Position numbers and translations under genes: made by a program
Shown here: piece by piece, positions 1 through 10,544 of the stretch
Numbering within the stretch: position 1 is the stretch's first letter
Layout of the letters: each line of letters starts with the position of its first letter
The notes under the pieces: generated by a model
What the model was told of the DNA's origin: nothing
Database searches by the model: none
Seen by the model: the letters and a program-made list of their open reading frames with translations, nothing else
Assembly: GCA_036362985.1 (NCBI GenBank)
Contig: JAYGXS010000008.1
Coordinates: forward strand, 25,933,306 to 25,997,305
Direction of reading: 5' to 3'
From: Ligula intestinalis
Lineage: Eukaryota > Platyhelminthes > Cestoda > Diphyllobothriidea > Diphyllobothriidae
Length of the DNA: 64,000 nt

Positions 1-740
1 ACTGCTGAGGCAACCTGGTAGGCAACCTAGCTACTGGAAGGGTGCACAGAAGCTGCTTATTCTTTCAACGACGGAATGGTCAGTAGCTGTGTGTTGGGTC
101 GCTACGGAAAGTCCTTCACGACATCAATCATTCCAGGACGTCCGACTAGAAGAAGCAACGATGTTGAAATGGTGGGCGGCGGAGAGAACGCCGGGAATAG
201 AAGGCGTGAGACAGACAGACAGACAGTTCGGACAAACATGCTTTTGTCAGCAATTGCTAAGTCAAAAATTAAAGTGCCATCACCGAGGGGCGACTTTTGG
301 ATGCAAGTGATCGCGAGCGAAAAATAGTTGCTGTATCACCTCAGGTATGTTTTCTTCACCTGCTATTTCAATCCATTCCTTCTCCTTCTCTAATTACGAC
401 TAATACTGTGCTCGCTACTACTAAGCTGACTAATATAGCGTAGGTCATCGTTATCGCAACTGATATCTCACAAGCACTACTACTGATAGCATAGCAGTAG
501 GCTCATTTAACCTTACTGTCACTACGAGGAGTAGAAGCACAACCATGGATTCCGCAGTTGATGGTAGGGATGAGTTGGAGGAGCTGAAAGCTAAAACTGA
601 CTGGTTTCATACAATCGTTGATGTCGTATGCATACATTCTGAAAGCTGTTTTTGATTCGAAGTTCGTTATCGTACAACCTAATCTCAAGATAGTTCGGTC
701 ACGGTACGATGTCGGCTTTTGAACGAGTTCCTTCCTGATT
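1..740. other. No gene recognised
   Basis: Both strands hold only short open frames with no recognisable domain. I see no repeat shared with the rest of the window. Confidence 0.4.
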
Positions 741-1470
741 CCCTGCAAAATTTACACCCTGCAAAAATGAAAACTTGAGTAGTATGCATTTTACACATAT
801 AACTTACAGGAAACATATACAAACATTTGCTTTTGTATATTCGTTTGATTGCGAATTTCGGCTTTTTGAAAATTATATTCTTCAAAGGCATTTTAATTAC
901 TAAATAATTTTTAACGATACCGGCCGTTACATATGAATTCAATCTGTATGCTGTTTACATGCTGTCTAAAAAAACTACAAATTTCCCGATTATATGAGAA
1001 TGCGGACACATCGTTTTTGGACGATTTTTCAATCAATACGGACCACTTGGTAAGCTTCATAGGCAGCATTAATAAATTAATGGATACGATGCCTTATAAG
1101 CTTACATTTCATGGTCGTAGACGTCTCATGATTCGGAAGTTTTGCCAAACCGAAATATATCCTTTTTAATTATAATATTCGAAGAGTAAGTAATCTGCTT
1201 CCGAACGAATACAAGAATATTTTTGTACATGTGATCCGTACGATGTATTTAAATTTAGACGGGCATTGCAAACTAATGCAAGTCTACATATTATTCAAGC
1301 TGCCATTTTTTACATACAGTCAGAAAGAACCTCGTTCAAAAGCCGGTATGACTGAAATATCTTGGAATAAAGTAGCAGGATTACCAATAGTACAGCCTTA
1401 CTTAGGTAATTTGTTCGAATCTAAAACAAAGTTCGGCATTTTTATGGGCATTCACAAGAACATTGAAAAT
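741..1470. repeat. AT-rich segment sharing a motif with 24.4-25.0 kb
   Basis: This AT-rich stretch has no convincing coding. Around 913-966 it carries an ACCGGCCGTTACA motif, followed by a TTACATGCTG-like string. The same order and spacing occur at about 24,610-24,665 (ACCGGCCATTACA, then TTACATGCTA), and both are preceded by CACCCTGCAAAAA about 150-200 bases upstream. The likely explanation is two diverged copies of one non-coding repeat; the class is unknown. Confidence 0.35.
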
Positions 1471-1479
1471 CAATGAAAA

Positions 1480-1880
1480 GTTGCCGCTTGGGGAACGCAC
1501 AAGCCACCGCGTCGTCTTACGCCAAGACCGAAGGACCAGGGGCCGAGCAATCATCACGCCTGAGTCCACCGCGCGTTGTAAAAGTTCTGCAAGTTAGAGC
1601 CCGCACGCCGGTCAACAAGGTACCAACGCACAAGGGGCAATTATCGTTAATTGTCGTTTTATCTTTTCAGTAATACCTATATCATATAAATACGGCAAAT
1701 TTCTGTGCAAATGTTTCCCATTTCTGCTACTGCTTTCTCATTGCTTTCTCTGATGAATAATCCGCGACGGATATCGAACTGTCAGGCGAATAAAAGTGTT
1801 TTCCCAGTGATCAAATCGTCTTCTTCTCAATTACTTCCCGGGACTCGCATTTGCACCTGTATTGACAAAGTCATACTAAA
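1480..1880 (+). mobile_element. PLE-alpha 3' region and terminal repeat, decayed
   Basis: This is a diverged copy of the 3' end of the PLE lineage called alpha here (see 8,468-8,960 and 26,438-26,885). It begins in the decayed C-terminal coding tail (the GGCCGAGCAATCATCACGCC string recurs at 12.2, 26.6 and 56.3 kb). It continues through the pLTR-like region with CTGCTACTG, TCTGATGA, GTCAGGCGAATAAAAG and the terminal TTCTTCTCAATTACTTCCC. No reading frame is intact. PLE structure is known from the family; membership is judged by eye from shared strings in order. Confidence 0.7.
1750..1783 (+). ncRNA. Hammerhead-ribozyme-like motif in PLE-alpha end
   Basis: CUGAUGA at 1750-1756 is followed by a stem II with a perfect 5-bp helix (AUCCG at 1760-1764, CGGAU at 1768-1772, CGA loop), then CGAA and GUC at 1781-1783. 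The consensus in sister copies is CGAAACGUC; here it reads CGAACUGUC. Helix III would be extremely short, as reported for PLE-borne hammerheads. Activity is not shown. Confidence 0.5.
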
Positions 1881-1884
1881 CAAA

Positions 1885-2880
1885 TTCCCATTTTTCACAA
1901 ATTATGCTTCTTGTATTCTTCTTGTAGTCAGAAATGAGATTTCTTCAAAAGCCGTCATGCTGAAATGACTGAAACACCTTCGGATTACGCTGCACAATTA
2001 CAAATATTAAAATTTGACTTAAGTACTTTGTCCGAAGCTAAAACACATTTTGGAATTTCAGTTGAACTTTCATAAGCTTGTGAATCTACTGCAAGTTCAA
2101 ATCTATCATTGTTGCTGATTGCACAGTGCTAAAGTGCCTTTGCCGATGACGCAAGTTCCAGGTTACACGTGGCTTTCCACTGAGCGATTTACAAGTGCAC
2201 ATGGAACTTTTCAGCCTGCCTTTAGACTAAACTGCCATATCCCGAAATGTAACCTGACATCATCGCCTACGGTAAGCAAAGGCCCCATTCAGTTGCACCA
2301 GAATACAAGTGAACAACTCTTGCAGCGGCACATACATAGATTTGGATAGCAATCAAAGTATATTACGGAGACATTCCACGTTTCCGTGTATGTACTTCGA
2401 AAAGCGGTCATGCGCTAGGCCAGACCTCGGGAACGTATGGCTTGCGAGCCAAGTGTGGCTCATTTGATTTGATTGCATCTGGCTTTTAGATAAAATTCGA
2501 GTTAGAAACTGCATATTTTGTGATTTTGGTTCCTCCAGCGCCAAGACGCGAAGCGGAATTTAATCACATTTAAGTGACTTCAATCTTAAACTTTATGATA
2601 TGGCTCTCACTGAGGTATATTTCCAAATATTTGCTTTCTTGGCTCTGTGAGTTAAAAGGGTTCCCAACCTCTACGGTTAAGCAGCATAGAAGGCGCTACA
2701 AATGCTTGTCGGATTGCCCTCCCGCAAAAAATGTCAAACATGGCAGGGTTGCCCGCGTACCGCACCAGGACCCTGTGGTCTTTATGAAGCCCTGACTGCG
2801 TGGGATCTGAGTCCAACCTACCGGCTCTAGTCGCCCCTACCACCTGCGCGCGATCTTACCCCGCTGTTTTTGAATTTGTC
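1885..2880. other. No gene recognised
   Basis: Only short open frames are present. A GAATTTAATCACATTTAAG string near 2,556 resembles the conserved flank of the S2 SINE-like family (4.5, 20.7, 43.7, 45.7 kb), but too little matches to call a copy. Confidence 0.35.
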
Positions 2881-2881
2881 T

Positions 2882-2945
2882 AGCGGGCAAGGGAAGAGTG
2901 CGGTAGATGCTACGCAAGTCTAATATACTTAAGTTTAATCCACAG
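2882..2945 (+). repeat. Short dispersed repeat, inverted copy near 51.15 kb
   Basis: The strings AGTGCGGTAGATGC and CGCAAGTCTA occur here within about 30 bases. The reverse complement of the same pair lies at about 51,146-51,170. No coding potential is seen. The family is unknown to me. Confidence 0.45.
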
Positions 2946-3306
2946 GCAAGCCACTATCCCTGAACCACCGCACTATATAGCGCACGGTCAACACTCAGAA
3001 TCAACGACCAAACTGACATGAGGCAAAGTACACCCCCAGCACGCCTTGGTTTAACTTTCTAGTCGGAAGCTAGAACGCTCTCTCCTGGGCTTTTTTGGCT
3101 AAAGGGAAAAGGGACATTCCAGATGATTGTTGATTTTTGTTGTTTCTGGTAATGTTGCACAGGTAAATGTCAGCCTCACAGCCTCCTAAACAGCTGCTTT
3201 GCCTGCCCTAGGCCCTTGCTGCAATCTTGTTGGGGTTGTTTATGGCACATAGCTTATGCTACAGCAAGCACTCCTACCCTCCCACTTCTCCCACATGCAC
3301 CGGTAA

Positions 3307-3324
3307 TGTGTGTGTGTGTGTGTG
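3307..3324. repeat. (GT)n microsatellite
   Basis: A run of nine GT dinucleotides, then GCGT. Confidence 0.9.
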
Positions 3325-3411
3325 CGTCTTTGTATATCTGGGTGGGACAGTGAGGGCTCCCACAAGCCAGCATCCTGTCTATCCAAAATATTGGTGAGGA
3401 TCTGATAGGTA

Positions 3412-3545
3412 CCGTATTTTCCGCACAATAAGGCACATGGAATTATAAGACGCACTGTCAATGAAGGGTTTATTTTCGAACGTTTTCTTATATAAAGCGC
3501 ATCGGCCTAGAAGACGCCTTGAGGGAAGCAAAGCAGGCAGATAAG
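3412..3545 (+). repeat. Terminal region of a pogo/Tigger-type DNA transposon
   Basis: The sequence starts CCGTATTTTCCGCACAAT and continues with AAGGCACA and TATAAGACGCACTGTCAA steps, then ATATAAAGCGCATCGG. This stepped, subterminally repeated end (CCGTATTTTCCGCAC plus TATAAGGCGCAC units) is one I remember from Tigger-like elements and MITEs of many animals. It lies about 0.75 kb downstream, in coding sense, of the transposase C-terminal remnant at 4,279-4,497. I did not find the matching inverted end to the right of 5,080, so the other terminus is lost or too diverged. Confidence 0.55.
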
Positions 3546-4278
3546 TCAGTCAGTCAAACTGTATTGAGCGTATTCAAAACAACTCCCAACCTTGTTCAGT
3601 TGTAACACGTAAAAAACAGTTGAATACCGCTAAGCCAAACGTCAGCCTATTCACAGTAACCCTCAAAACTGTATGTTAGGAGTGCAGCCTAATCGAATGC
3701 CAGCAACCTTGCAGACTCTCGTGAAGCATCGTGCCTGCGGCCGACTGCAACAATGATTCCTTTGTCAACAACGGACTGCCTCAAGGTCATATGCTTCCAC
3801 TGTTACTGTCTCTTAGATCACTAGACTGAAAATACACGCGAGTCCAATTAGTGATATTTCCTCAAGGGCCACTTAGGCGCACCACGAAGTAGGTGAGTTT
3901 ATTCCAACGCGCCCAACCATGCCGCAAATGAATACGCTTAAAAATTATTTATAACAAACTGTCGCATCTCAGCCACTGAGTTGATCATGGACTAACAGGA
4001 GCACCGCCAGTTGGCCGTAGGCCCGGAATTCGACCATGGCCAGATACCAGCGGGCTGACTTTATGCCAGCAGCACAAATTCCACCCAAAACAACAAATAT
4101 GGGTTTTGTTCACAATAAACTCTCATTGGGGTAGCTTACAATTTTAAGCCCTAATTGTTGCGTAAAGCTTTACAGATTACAAAGGGTATAATTACACGGG
4201 GACAAGGACACAGCCACCGTTATAACACTGTTCAGTAATAACAGGTAAAAAACAAGAAAAAAACCTCACTTTCTCAGT

Positions 4279-4497
4279 TTAGTCATCGTCCACAAATTCC
4301 TCAAATTGTACATATTTGTCGTTTGGGTTGAACATTTGGGCTTTTGCGGTATCCATCAAGTCCGGATCCCTCTCGTCATTAGGGCGGAAAGTGGCCAGCT
4401 TTTCTTCATAATATTTTTCTAGTTGACCCAATAGCGAAAAAACCTCACGGCATTTGGCGGGATCTAAATCCGCATAGAAGGAAAGGCCTTAACAGGA
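4279..4497 (-). pseudogene. Transposase C-terminal remnant (Tigger/jerky-like)
   Basis: About 72 codons are open on the minus strand with no start codon, ending at a TAA (4279-4281). The translation contains FSLLGQLEKYYEEKLA, then NPNDKYVQFEEF and an acidic DDD end. A short helical segment followed by an acidic tail is how many Tigger/jerky-type DDE transposases end. The assignment rests mainly on the N-terminal remnant of the same strand at 4,700-5,078 and the TIR-like end at 3,412. The central DDE catalytic domain is missing: the segment stops abruptly where the SINE-like unit begins at about 4,497. Confidence 0.55.
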
Positions 4498-4700
4498 AGC
4501 CTATGCTCTACCATTAAGCTAAATATGTCACGCTTCACACTGTGAGTTTAATTACACTTGAATCGATTTTACTCGCCCAACTTCGCCACTCATATGGAAT
4601 CCACCAATACGGAACAGTAATTTGACTGCCCAAGCAGGACGTCCAAAGCGATCATCTAGAATCCACCAGAATGACTACTAGGCTGACGTAATTATTGGGG
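4497..4700 (-). repeat. S2 SINE-like unit between two transposase remnants
   Basis: It shares, in order, strings with 20,640-20,830, 43,655-43,835 and 45,665-45,860: a tRNA-like ACCATTAAGCTA head (minus strand), TTTAATTACACTTGAATCG, GACTGCCCAAGCAGGA and ATCTAGAATCCACCAG. The conserved order across four places supports one family. It sits exactly where the transposase core should be. Confidence 0.6.
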
Positions 4701-5078
4701 GTTTGGCAGATTTGCTTCATTATAGTTGACCCAGTTGTGAAAATACCGTATCGAAAGTCCCTAATATGCATGCCGAGCACAAACGTTGCTGCCGTCCTTC
4801 CAATAGAGGCTGCAGAGATGCTTCTACCTGTTACTATCTGTTCAATAACCAACCGTTCAATATCGTCATCTAACTGTGGTCATCTTGCTTTGCTCCCTCG
4901 CAAACTATGTTTGGTCTTCTTCACTTGGTGCAGGTCATTTTCTTGCTTCCCCCTTCCATACCATTGATTCCTTAATGTTGAAGTCTCTCACAGCAGCTTC
5001 ATTCTCATGTTCAACTGTGTGACTAATGGTCTTGAGTTTTAAGTGCGCGTCGTAAGCGTGGCTCTTGACAGGTGCCAT
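4700..5078 (-). pseudogene. Transposase N-terminal remnant (CENP-B/jerky-type HTH)
   Basis: From an ATG at 5076-5078 the minus strand reads MAPVKSHAYDAHLKLKTI, then AVRDFNIKESMVWKGEARK, and stops at TGA 4935-4937. The pattern (K-F-K-L ... H-x-N-x-A-A-x-R-x-F-x-I-x-E-x-M-V-x-W) is the first helix-turn-helix of jerky/Tigger-type transposases. After the stop PAPSEEDQT, a TAG and a frameshift, it continues as IERLVIEQIVTGRSISAA and MHIRDF, matching the second (CENP-B-like) HTH. At least three lesions make it dead. With 4,279-4,497 and the end at 3,412 it forms one broken minus-strand element. Confidence 0.65.
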
Positions 5079-5079
5079 T

Positions 5080-6610
5080 TTGGGGTCCATACACACATTG
5101 TAGTATTATGCTGAAGCACATTATGCATGACTCACCGACGCTGCTGAGTACGGATTAACGCAGCACCATGTACCGCACAAAAGTGCTTTTAGGCTAATAA
5201 CCACAATTAATCGGTATATAAGGTTCTCAGATTTATAATTTGCACTGTCGATTTTGGTTGGGTGCATGCAACAAGCGGCCACACTCAGAGCAGGCAATCA
5301 GGTAATCAATAAGCCAAAATTTAAACTGCATTCAACTGCCGAGTCAAAGCCAATCGCTCTAGTAGCCAAGCCAAAACAGAAGCTGATTGGCTCGATGGAC
5401 CTAGCTTACACTCGTTTGTTGACTTAAATAGGCCGTACCTTTTACCCTCAAAGATCTTTTCTCAGTCTCTCTCGTACGGGCTCTTTGGTTCAGTGTTCGT
5501 GTTAATTAGAAGTACCAGGAGCGGGTCTTAGCAATTTTAGCGAAAACTGAGGGCTGTTAGGTGCTCCTAATAGCCTGAACAACTCATTGATTTCCGTTTA
5601 TTTCATTACTATTAGTCAGTTGCCCATGTGTTTTAGGTGAGCATGAACTAGTACCATTTGTCTAGTCGGTTAAATTTGATTTACAAGCTTATGTAAGAGC
5701 TATGCATCAATTTTAGGCTTTAAAGATTAGGGTTTAGCATTGCAGTGTAAGATTATGGAACATATTTTTTGGTCTAGTCATACAGTTAATATGAGGTTGA
5801 GGAAGTGGACGGTTAGGTTATGGCTTTAGAATGTACGCTTAGGAGCTAAGGTTTAAATTTAGTGTAAGGGCTTCAGACTTCTGCTCAAGCAAATGGTTCC
5901 TACTTTCACCGAACCTGTTGACTGTCAGACCGTAGTGATTACAGTTGACTTTCATGTTTTCAGCCCGTTTCCAGTCTTCTTTGATTTGAACACTTTTTGG
6001 AGGACTTTATAAGTCACCTTGTTCTTTTGTTGTCTTTCTTTCTCACATCCCTTGGTATATCGTCGGCTTCTAACCCACCTATAACACCCGTTATCTCGTA
6101 TTAAAAGGAAACATTGATTTCGGTTTGATGGCAGGACGTACGTATTAGATCATCATGCCTAGTCTTACCCTTGAACCAAATCCAAATTTCCCAGGAAAGC
6201 AACCTGTACTCCGTCAGACCTTGTTTAAATGTCTTTCCACGAAGTGAAATAAGCGAATCCTCATCGTTCTAGTGTACGATCCATTTTTTACATTCAGGCA
6301 ATGATCCACAATGTGGTCCCGCTGACGTGACGAACGACAGTTTAGTGTACAATACGGGACCAGTAATAATAGGATTTTCGTGGGTGAGCCTAAATTAGGG
6401 AAAGAACAGCGCAAATCTAACCCTCTTCATTAAATGCATCGCAGTAAGCATTCGTTACGGGGTTACTAGGATCGCACAATAGTTTTTGCCCCGGCTTGCG
6501 CAGTTCGGTGGATTTGGAACGCCCTGATATGCAAGCATGATCGCAGTTCTAACTGACCTGACCCATTTTATACGGATGTGAGCAAGATTGGAGCCGACTA
6601 TGAACCTTCT
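5080..6610. other. No gene recognised
   Basis: AT-rich to neutral sequence with short open frames only. I saw no domain, RNA gene or shared repeat. Confidence 0.35.
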
Positions 6611-6616
6611 TGGATT

Positions 6617-7200
6617 ACCGCAGTACAACGCGAAAAGAAGCTTATGTAGCCCCACTCATATTCCCTTAGTCCCAGCATTTTGTCCTGCAGAAACGGTGCG
6701 TAGTGAGTTTTCGGGGGTGGCGAAATAGGATAGGCAGTGAAGGAAATTTTTAGAAGTAAGTGTAAAGTGTAAAACGTAGTCGAAGTTGCTTCCCACGGCC
6801 GCTGGGAGGTTTCTCCGCATGTAGATTGAAGGTGTGTGCGGCGCTTCGCGTCGCAAACTATACTAATCAGACTCCAGAAAGGTAAGCTGGACCACAGGTA
6901 AGTTGAAGTCGACGATCTTCTAACCACCATTTCAATTTTTCGGGAACTTCAAGAAACCTGCAGTTTGATAATCAGGTTTTTCTGCAATAAGTTGACTGAT
7001 AATACAAATTAGGAAAATCTTCAGTTAGAAACCAACAACACTTCTTAATACAGTAAAATAACAACGCATTTAGCATTTATTAAAGTATATTCCACTGCGT
7101 GTCCTGATTTCCCGCCCATAAACCCATTAACCACCGTTCTCCTAAGAAAACATGCAGGTTGTAGGGATTAATTAATGGAGCTACATGAACTTCTATTGCC
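6617..7200 (+). repeat. R580 dispersed repeat, copy 1
   Basis: About 580 bases align collinearly and in the same orientation with 45,028-45,601. Shared strings include GAAATAGGATAGGCAG, GGACCACAGGTAAGTTGA, ACCACCATTTCAATTTTTCG and ATGCAGGTTGTAGGGATTA, and both copies end in CTTCT(A/G)TTGCC. Coding is not evident in any frame. The class is unknown; no terminal inverted repeat or poly-A tail is visible. Confidence 0.85.
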
Positions 7201-7315
7201 AGTACAACTGCTGCCTTTTGAAGCTACTGGGGGCGTCCTGCTAGTCGCCGCTTGGCAGCTGACCCGATAAATCGGTCTTCCTGCGGCCCACAAATTAAGG
7301 AGCGACCGCCGATGG

Positions 7316-7800
7316 AAGCAAAAATGCAAGTTCCAGGAAGCATATGAAAATCAGAAACTGCAATTACTGGAACAAGTCTTTTATTTTCCTGGCGTTTCGG
7401 ATTTTGTCGCGAATCCCTTACTCACAGATAACTGTAGAATTGTGTGCAACATGCACAGATTGCTCTGTATTAATGTTTCGTAACGGCAACCCGAATGCGC
7501 GCTATAATAATCAGCTCCTGTAACTACCACTTTAGGTTGTAATTGGTGCAGTTATGGTTTGACACTCCGCTTGCAAGTCATTAATTGGCACGATTCCCTT
7601 GTCCATGTCGGATGCAGGCTTGATACTTGCGCGAGAACTATGTTCACCGTCGTAAGAGTTGGTGCTTGGTCTGACCGTTCCAACGAGACTGATTCTCTTG
7701 CTCAGGTTATGTCTCAGCGCGCAGTATGGGAGTGGTAACTAGTTGCGCTTGTTGATTATCTGTGGGCCTGAGAACCAGGACTCGAGCAACCGCGTGGGCC
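7316..7800 (-). mobile_element. PLE-alpha C-terminal tail plus terminal repeat, decayed
   Basis: Reading the minus strand from about 7,800: LLESWFSGPQIINKRN, a stop, LPLPYCALR, then the PLE tail with HSSRASIKPASDMDKGIV. This matches the tail of the alpha element at 59.4 kb (HNCPAIIKPASDDEKQTV). It runs into the terminal repeat at 7,316-7,440 with ATCCGAAACGCCAGGAAAAT and TTCCTGGAACTTGCATTT. The hammerhead-like core is degenerate (CUGUGAG, CGAAAC, GCC instead of GUC). It is a fragment of the tail only: no reverse transcriptase or GIY-YIG core is present. Confidence 0.75.
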
Positions 7801-8186
7801 AGGAGATGCTCAAGCTGTCTCACATCTTTCTATGGCTATCTATGATTAAGGATTCCGACAGAATCCGACAATTTAGGAAAATAATTTTTTTGTTCCACTG
7901 CTCGCAACTTCTTCTTTTTTTCTCATGGGCGAGCTTTCTAACGTGACAATGAATGTTCACTCCAGCAGACACAATGGATAGAGTTAGGGTTAGGTCGACG
8001 TTTAATGGAGCCGGATATTGCACACTCGCTTACCCTCTGTTCTCTAAGTGCGTGAAAATCATGCTTTGGCCTAAGTCGACTACATGCGTGAACTCCATGC
8101 CACCTGAAACCACGTCATCCGAACCTACACCATAAGAGACCCCAAAGATTGTCAATACAAGCGAACATGCGAGTCCCAGGACATAA

Positions 8187-8467
8187 TTGAAAAGAAGACG
8201 ACTCGATGGCTGGAACAATACTTTTATTCACCTGACGTTTTGATACCCGTCGCGCATTCATCATCAGAGAAATTAGCAGAAAACAGTAGCAGAAACGGGT
8301 AATAGATGCCCAGGGGCTTGCAGTATTCATAGGACACAGTCATTACTGCAAACATCCAACGACAATTAGCGTTAATTGCCTTCTTGTGCATGGATAGTTT
8401 GTTGGTCGGCATGTGGGCACTGAACTGTTGAAATTTCATCACGCGTGGTGGACTGCGGCGTGATGAT
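8187..8467 (-). mobile_element. PLE-alpha terminal repeat, left inverted arm
   Basis: This 281-base stretch is the reverse complement, with moderate divergence, of 8,680-8,960. It runs from the terminal TTGAAAAGAAGACGACTCG to ATCACGCGTGGTGGACTGC. A hammerhead-like core lies at 8,234-8,267 on the minus strand (CUGAUGA, stem II, CAAAAC, GUC). The terminal GACTCGCATG/TCCTGGGAC string outside the arm is also alpha-type, so this arm keeps slightly more of the end than its partner. Confidence 0.85.
8234..8267 (-). ncRNA. Hammerhead-like motif in left arm
   Basis: Minus strand CUGAUGA (8261-8267), a stem II region containing GCGCGACGGGUAUC, then AAAAC and GUC (8234-8236). The usual G12 of CGAAAC is A here, a core change expected to cripple cleavage. 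Confidence 0.5.
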
Positions 8468-8679
8468 TTCCCGAAATTCTCGCAAGAGGTGACAATCGGG
8501 TGAGCCGAGAATTACTTGAGTCATGGTTCATGGGCCACCAATCCATAAACAAGTGCAACGATTTGCCCCATCCATATTCGGTGCTGAGACTCAAGTTGGG
8601 CAAAGCAAGTCACCACTTGAGGAACGGATAGGTCATCACGTCATCCTTCGCAAACACCAGAAGGCCATATGGCCGGGCA
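8468..8679 (+). pseudogene. PLE-alpha C-terminal coding remnant between inverted arms
   Basis: From 8,476 the plus strand reads EILARGDNRVSRELLESWF, followed by HQSINKCNDLPHPYSVLR, and ends at TAG 8629-8631. This is the conserved segment just after the GIY-YIG domain in the alpha lineage (compare minus strand 12.3 and 59.7 kb). The GIY, YIG and catalytic Arg/Glu parts are absent: the reading begins where the inverted left arm joins, so this is a rearrangement product and not a gene. Confidence 0.8.
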
Positions 8680-8960
8680 GTCATCACGCCGCAGTCCCCC
8701 ACGCGTGATGAAAGTTCAACAGCTCAGAGCCCACATGCCGACCAACAAACTATCCACGCACACGACGGCAATTAACGTTAAATGCCGTTGCATGTTTGCA
8801 GTAATGACTGTGTCGTATAAACACTGCAAACCCCTGTGCATTTAGTACTCGTTTCTGCTACTGTTTTCTGCTAATGTATTTGATTATGAATGCGCGACGG
8901 GTGTCGAAACGTCAGGCGAATAAGACTATGGTCCCAGCGATCGAGTCGTCTTCTTCTCAA
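8680..8960 (+). mobile_element. PLE-alpha terminal repeat, right inverted arm
   Basis: Continues from the coding remnant in the normal 3' order: TCATCACGCC, CGACCAACAAACTATCC, CTGCTACTGTTTTCTGC, GTCGAAACGTCAGGCGAATA, and terminal TCGTCTTCTTCTCAA. It is the mirror of 8,187-8,467. Its hammerhead core (8,880-8,913) reads UUGAUUA instead of CUGAUGA but keeps CGAAAC and GUC. The terminal string stops exactly where a different PLE remnant begins at about 8,964. Confidence 0.85.
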
Positions 8961-8963
8961 ACC

Positions 8964-9243
8964 CCACAGAGTAGCTCAACCCACGCCGACCATGAGCATA
9001 TCCCTCTCCCTTGCTTGCCGGACCCACAGTCCTCAACACGGCGGAGCTAACATGCCTGAGACGAGGAAACACCGAGATGACTAATTACACCTCCCCCCTT
9101 ACCCAAAGGGCAATTTAAACATAACGCATAACTGACTGCTCTAAACCCTGCAATTGCATTGGCATAATGACCAATTGCTGAAAAAAAACACTTGTTCGCC
9201 AAGATGACTTCGCAATCGTAAAACGGGAATATTTGCAGAATTA
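8964..9243 (+). mobile_element. PLE-delta 3' tail copy, decayed
   Basis: Aligns in order with 51,790-52,090: AGTAGCTCAACCC, GCATATCC, CCTGAGACGAGG, TAATTACACCTC, then TGACCAATTGCTGAAAA, CTTGTTCGCCAA and CGCAATCGTAAAACGGG. The CUGANGA box seen at 52,013 has decayed to CATAATGA here. It abuts the alpha terminal repeat with no visible spacer. Confidence 0.65.
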
Positions 9244-9249
9244 AGATAA

Positions 9250-10395
9250 CAAAATACAAAATAATCTTGCGGCAGTTAATTGTGATCGTCAGATGGAGTG
9301 TCAAAGGGGAAAAAGTCGTTCAGGACTGTGTTTTCGAGCAGTGTTGTCACCTCCATAGCTTCAGCCAACCTTTACAGGACATGGCCTCTCCCCCTACCCC
9401 CACCCGATTTTACTATCTGTCCCGACAGGAGACGGGGATAGTCGCAACCGCCGATTAGCACCGCGGTTACCGAGGGCGAGGTCGCCACAGGTCACGACAG
9501 AGAGGGGGGGGATCAATCAGATTTACCCACGGAGGCAGCGTTGACATCAAGAAAGATACGCCACCTGAGGAAAACGGTGCATCTCTCCCCAGTCTCTGAA
9601 TATGCGTAGGTGACCTCACGTCTCGAAACGACAAACCTCTCCTGGTTAACGCCTCTTCTTCGTTTGATGGTTGCTCTTTTGGCATGCTTTGCGGAAACTT
9701 GTTCATTCGCATCGGTCATACATATAAAACTCGTAATTTTTGTCATGCCCATTAGGCATGTGCCAGTGCATCTTCCTTGATGCTTGTCTAATTTTATTTT
9801 TATGATTGGCACCAGAGTGCCGAAGACGACTGAAGACGAATGTCCTCAGATTCAACGCGTTAGATTTACGTTCAGATGTTTGCTACATTACAACGCACGC
9901 AGACTGTTATCTTTTGCCGACTTCTGTCCTTGAAAGTGTCGCAGAAAATTGACAACTTCCCAACTCAGGAAGCAGAAGAAGAAATGTATACTGACAAGCC
10001 TTAAATGAGGAGCAGAAAGCGCATAGGCAGCACCGCTAGCGCATTCGTCTGAGGATTGAGGTCAGCCCTCTCAGCTGTGGGAGTTGTTTGCGCGGGTGTG
10101 ATGTACCCGTGTGTGCGCGGCCGCGAAAAGTCGATAAAGACAGAAATATCGATTGACAGCGATCAGAAAACGTCCCCGACTGCCTGGTGGAGCCTGGCAG
10201 CAGAGAGCGAATGTAGAGCCTCGGGTTCCGAGCAGCCCCATCTTCTACTATTACACCTAACGAGCATGCCACTCACAGAAAAGTTGTTTCGATTGAGGAG
10301 CTTCCGCTCAGTTACCGAGTAGGCAGAGCATCTGTGTGTGTGCGTTCGCGCTCCCACTGAGTTTAAAGCCCCACCTCAGGTGTCCGAGCAGCTAG
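9250..10395. other. No gene recognised
   Basis: Two overlapping minus-strand open frames of 81 and 99 codons (9,467-9,812) show no domain I know and no codon-use signal convincing by eye. A poly-G tract lies at about 9,504-9,511. Confidence 0.3.
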
Positions 10396-10399
10396 GTGA

Positions 10400-10540
10400 T
10401 CGCTAGACGGTGGGGGAGAGAGTGAGGTCAGCCCTCAGCGCGCTTCCTCACTATAATCAGTCAGATGCGCTTGAATCAATCATAGTGCGCTAAAAGCCGT
10501 GCCTTGAAGGGTTTGCTAACCGACGGGATAACTCGGGCCA
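10400..10540 (+). repeat. Dispersed repeat, second copy at 50.4 kb
   Basis: GGTGGGGGAGAGAGTGAGGTC, TGCGCTTGA, ATAGTGCGCTAAAAGCC and TTGAAGGGTT occur here in the same order as at 50,378-50,500. The two copies differ by small gaps. No coding or terminal structure is visible. Confidence 0.65.
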
Positions 10541-10544
10541 CCTA

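Noticed and set aside
9467..9812. Overlapping minus-strand open frames of 81 and 99 codons
   Set aside because: No domain or motif; two frames open together suggests composition.
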